Assembly: GCA_039969355.1 (NCBI GenBank)
Contig: JBDVOA010000018.1
Coordinates: forward strand, 186,001 to 250,000
Length of the DNA: 64,000 bases
Direction: 5' to 3'
Origin: JL08 sp039969355
Lineage (GTDB): Bacteria; Pseudomonadota; Alphaproteobacteria; Rhodobacterales; Rhodobacteraceae
The translations under genes were made by a program, and so were the position numbers. Of the stretch, positions 63,396 to 64,000 are shown in pieces (within the stretch, counting starts at the first letter, position 1; every line of letters begins with the position of its first letter). The notes under the pieces are model-generated. The model did not search any database. It saw nothing but the letters and a program-made list of their open reading frames with translations, and was not told where the DNA came from.

Positions 63396-64000
63396 ATGAG
63401 CATTTCCCTGTTCAAAACACTAATCGCCATAGCTGACACAGGCAGTTTTCGGGGCGCCGCGGATGTCGTGTGTGTAACGCATGCTGCAGTTGGACAGCAG
63501 ATGCGCCGCCTCGAAGAGGCACAAGGTGTGAAGCTTTTTGATCGCTCAGAAAAGTCTCCGAAGCTCAATCAATTGGGCAAAGCGTTTGTGCCAAAGGCAC
63601 AGGCGATTGTCCGTGCATATGATACGATACTCGATGACCTGACGGGCGATCCGCAAATGATCGGTGAACTGCTTCTGGGGGCGGTTCCATCCACCATTCG
63701 GGGGCTTATTCCGAAATCGGCGAAGCGCCTTATCGAATGCTATCCCGACCTTCACATCCGGGTCGTTCCAGGACTCTCCCCAATACTCTTGGAACAGGTC
63801 GAACAAGGCACACTTGACGCGGCTGTTCTGAGTGAGCCGCTGCGTATCCACGACAACCTGAACTGGATGCCATTCTACGAGGAAAAGCTCGTATTGCTCA
63901 CAGCTCCAGAGGTGACGGAAACTGATCCTAGACGCATTCTTGCGACGATGCCTTACATTCGTCATACGCGGCAGGCGTCGGTCGGCATGTTGGCCGAAGA
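63396..64000 (+). CDS. LysR-family regulator (3' end outside window)
   Basis: The open frame runs to the end of the window, so only about 202 codons are visible. The helix-turn-helix is DTGSFRGAADVVCVTHAAVG, then QQMRRLEEAQGVKLFDRSEK, and the effector domain starts GELLLGAVPSTIRGLIP. ATG 63396 gives a usual LysR N-terminus; ATG 63351 is in frame too. Divergence from comD suggests it activates the sulfolactate operon. Confidence 0.92.
   Translation, partial: MSISLFKTLIAIADTGSFRGAADVVCVTHAAVGQQMRRLEEAQGVKLFDRSEKSPKLNQLGKAFVPKAQAIVRAYDTILDDLTGDPQMIGELLLGAVPSTIRGLIPKSAKRLIECYPDLHIRVVPGLSPILLEQVEQGTLDAAVLSEPLRIHDNLNWMPFYEEKLVLLTAPEVTETDPRRILATMPYIRHTRQASVGMLAE

Overview
This window looks like chromosome from a marine alphaproteobacterium of the Rhodobacterales (Roseobacter group). 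The evidence is the gene content: a class I lysyl-tRNA synthetase, an NDUFS4-type complex I subunit, TAXI-TRAP and tricarboxylate (TTT) transporters, many LysR regulators, a sarcosine/dimethylglycine-dehydrogenase-like flavoenzyme, a VPLPA-CTERM protein and an apparent sulfolactate degradation locus. I see no rRNA, CRISPR array, prophage or intact insertion sequence. One tRNA-Arg(UCU) is present.

Layout. 1-10.8 kb is mostly housekeeping and small genes: partial lysK, small secreted proteins, a UspA protein behind an FNR-like box, an SMR-like membrane protein, two small alpha/beta-barrel or VOC proteins, a DUF2971 protein, uvrB, a LysR regulator, a methyltransferase and the complex I subunit. 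11.1-19.2 kb is an unusual haem-redox locus. A seven-bladed WD40 propeller fused to cytochrome c, a DyP peroxidase and two unrecognised proteins read leftwards. An atypical 638-residue cytochrome P450 and a peptidoglycan-binding-domain protein read rightwards from the same intergenic region. 19.3-26.4 kb carries amine and amino-acid metabolism: an FAD/GcvT oxidoreductase with a TetR regulator and a TetR-like operator, an XRE-cupin regulator divergent from a GABA-type aminotransferase, and an FMN glutamate-synthase-like protein.

26.7-38.7 kb holds a TAXI-TRAP importer plus UspA, followed by a co-directional set: nitrilase-family hydrolase, large Orn/Lys/Arg decarboxylase, ATP-grasp ligase and C45-type Ntn hydrolase, with a convergent D-amino-acid-dehydrogenase-like flavoprotein. 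This reads like a pathway that makes or remodels an amino-acid or polyamine conjugate, but its product is unknown. 39-48.4 kb contains a LysE exporter, a lytic transglycosylase, a VOC protein, a scar with two gene remnants, and a leftward operon (acyl-CoA dehydrogenase, ThDP enzyme, TTC38-like TPR protein, Tat-exported cyclase-family hydrolase) beside a LysR regulator.

48.7-57.7 kb has katG, a PdxA homologue translationally coupled to a barrel-cupin fusion, a FecR-domain protein coupled to a CHASE2-adenylate cyclase, and a VPLPA-CTERM protein. 58.0-64.0 kb is a divergently regulated catabolic operon (comD, comE, TTT transporter, FMN 2-hydroxyacid dehydrogenase, LysR). It matches the known sulfolactate uptake and oxidation module of Roseovarius.

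The two loci I consider most likely to hide undescribed biology are the DyP/P450/WD40-cytochrome locus, where two proteins beside the peroxidase appear to share its strand pattern, and the decarboxylase/ATP-grasp/C45 locus. Functional claims come from motif recognition by eye; no database search was run.
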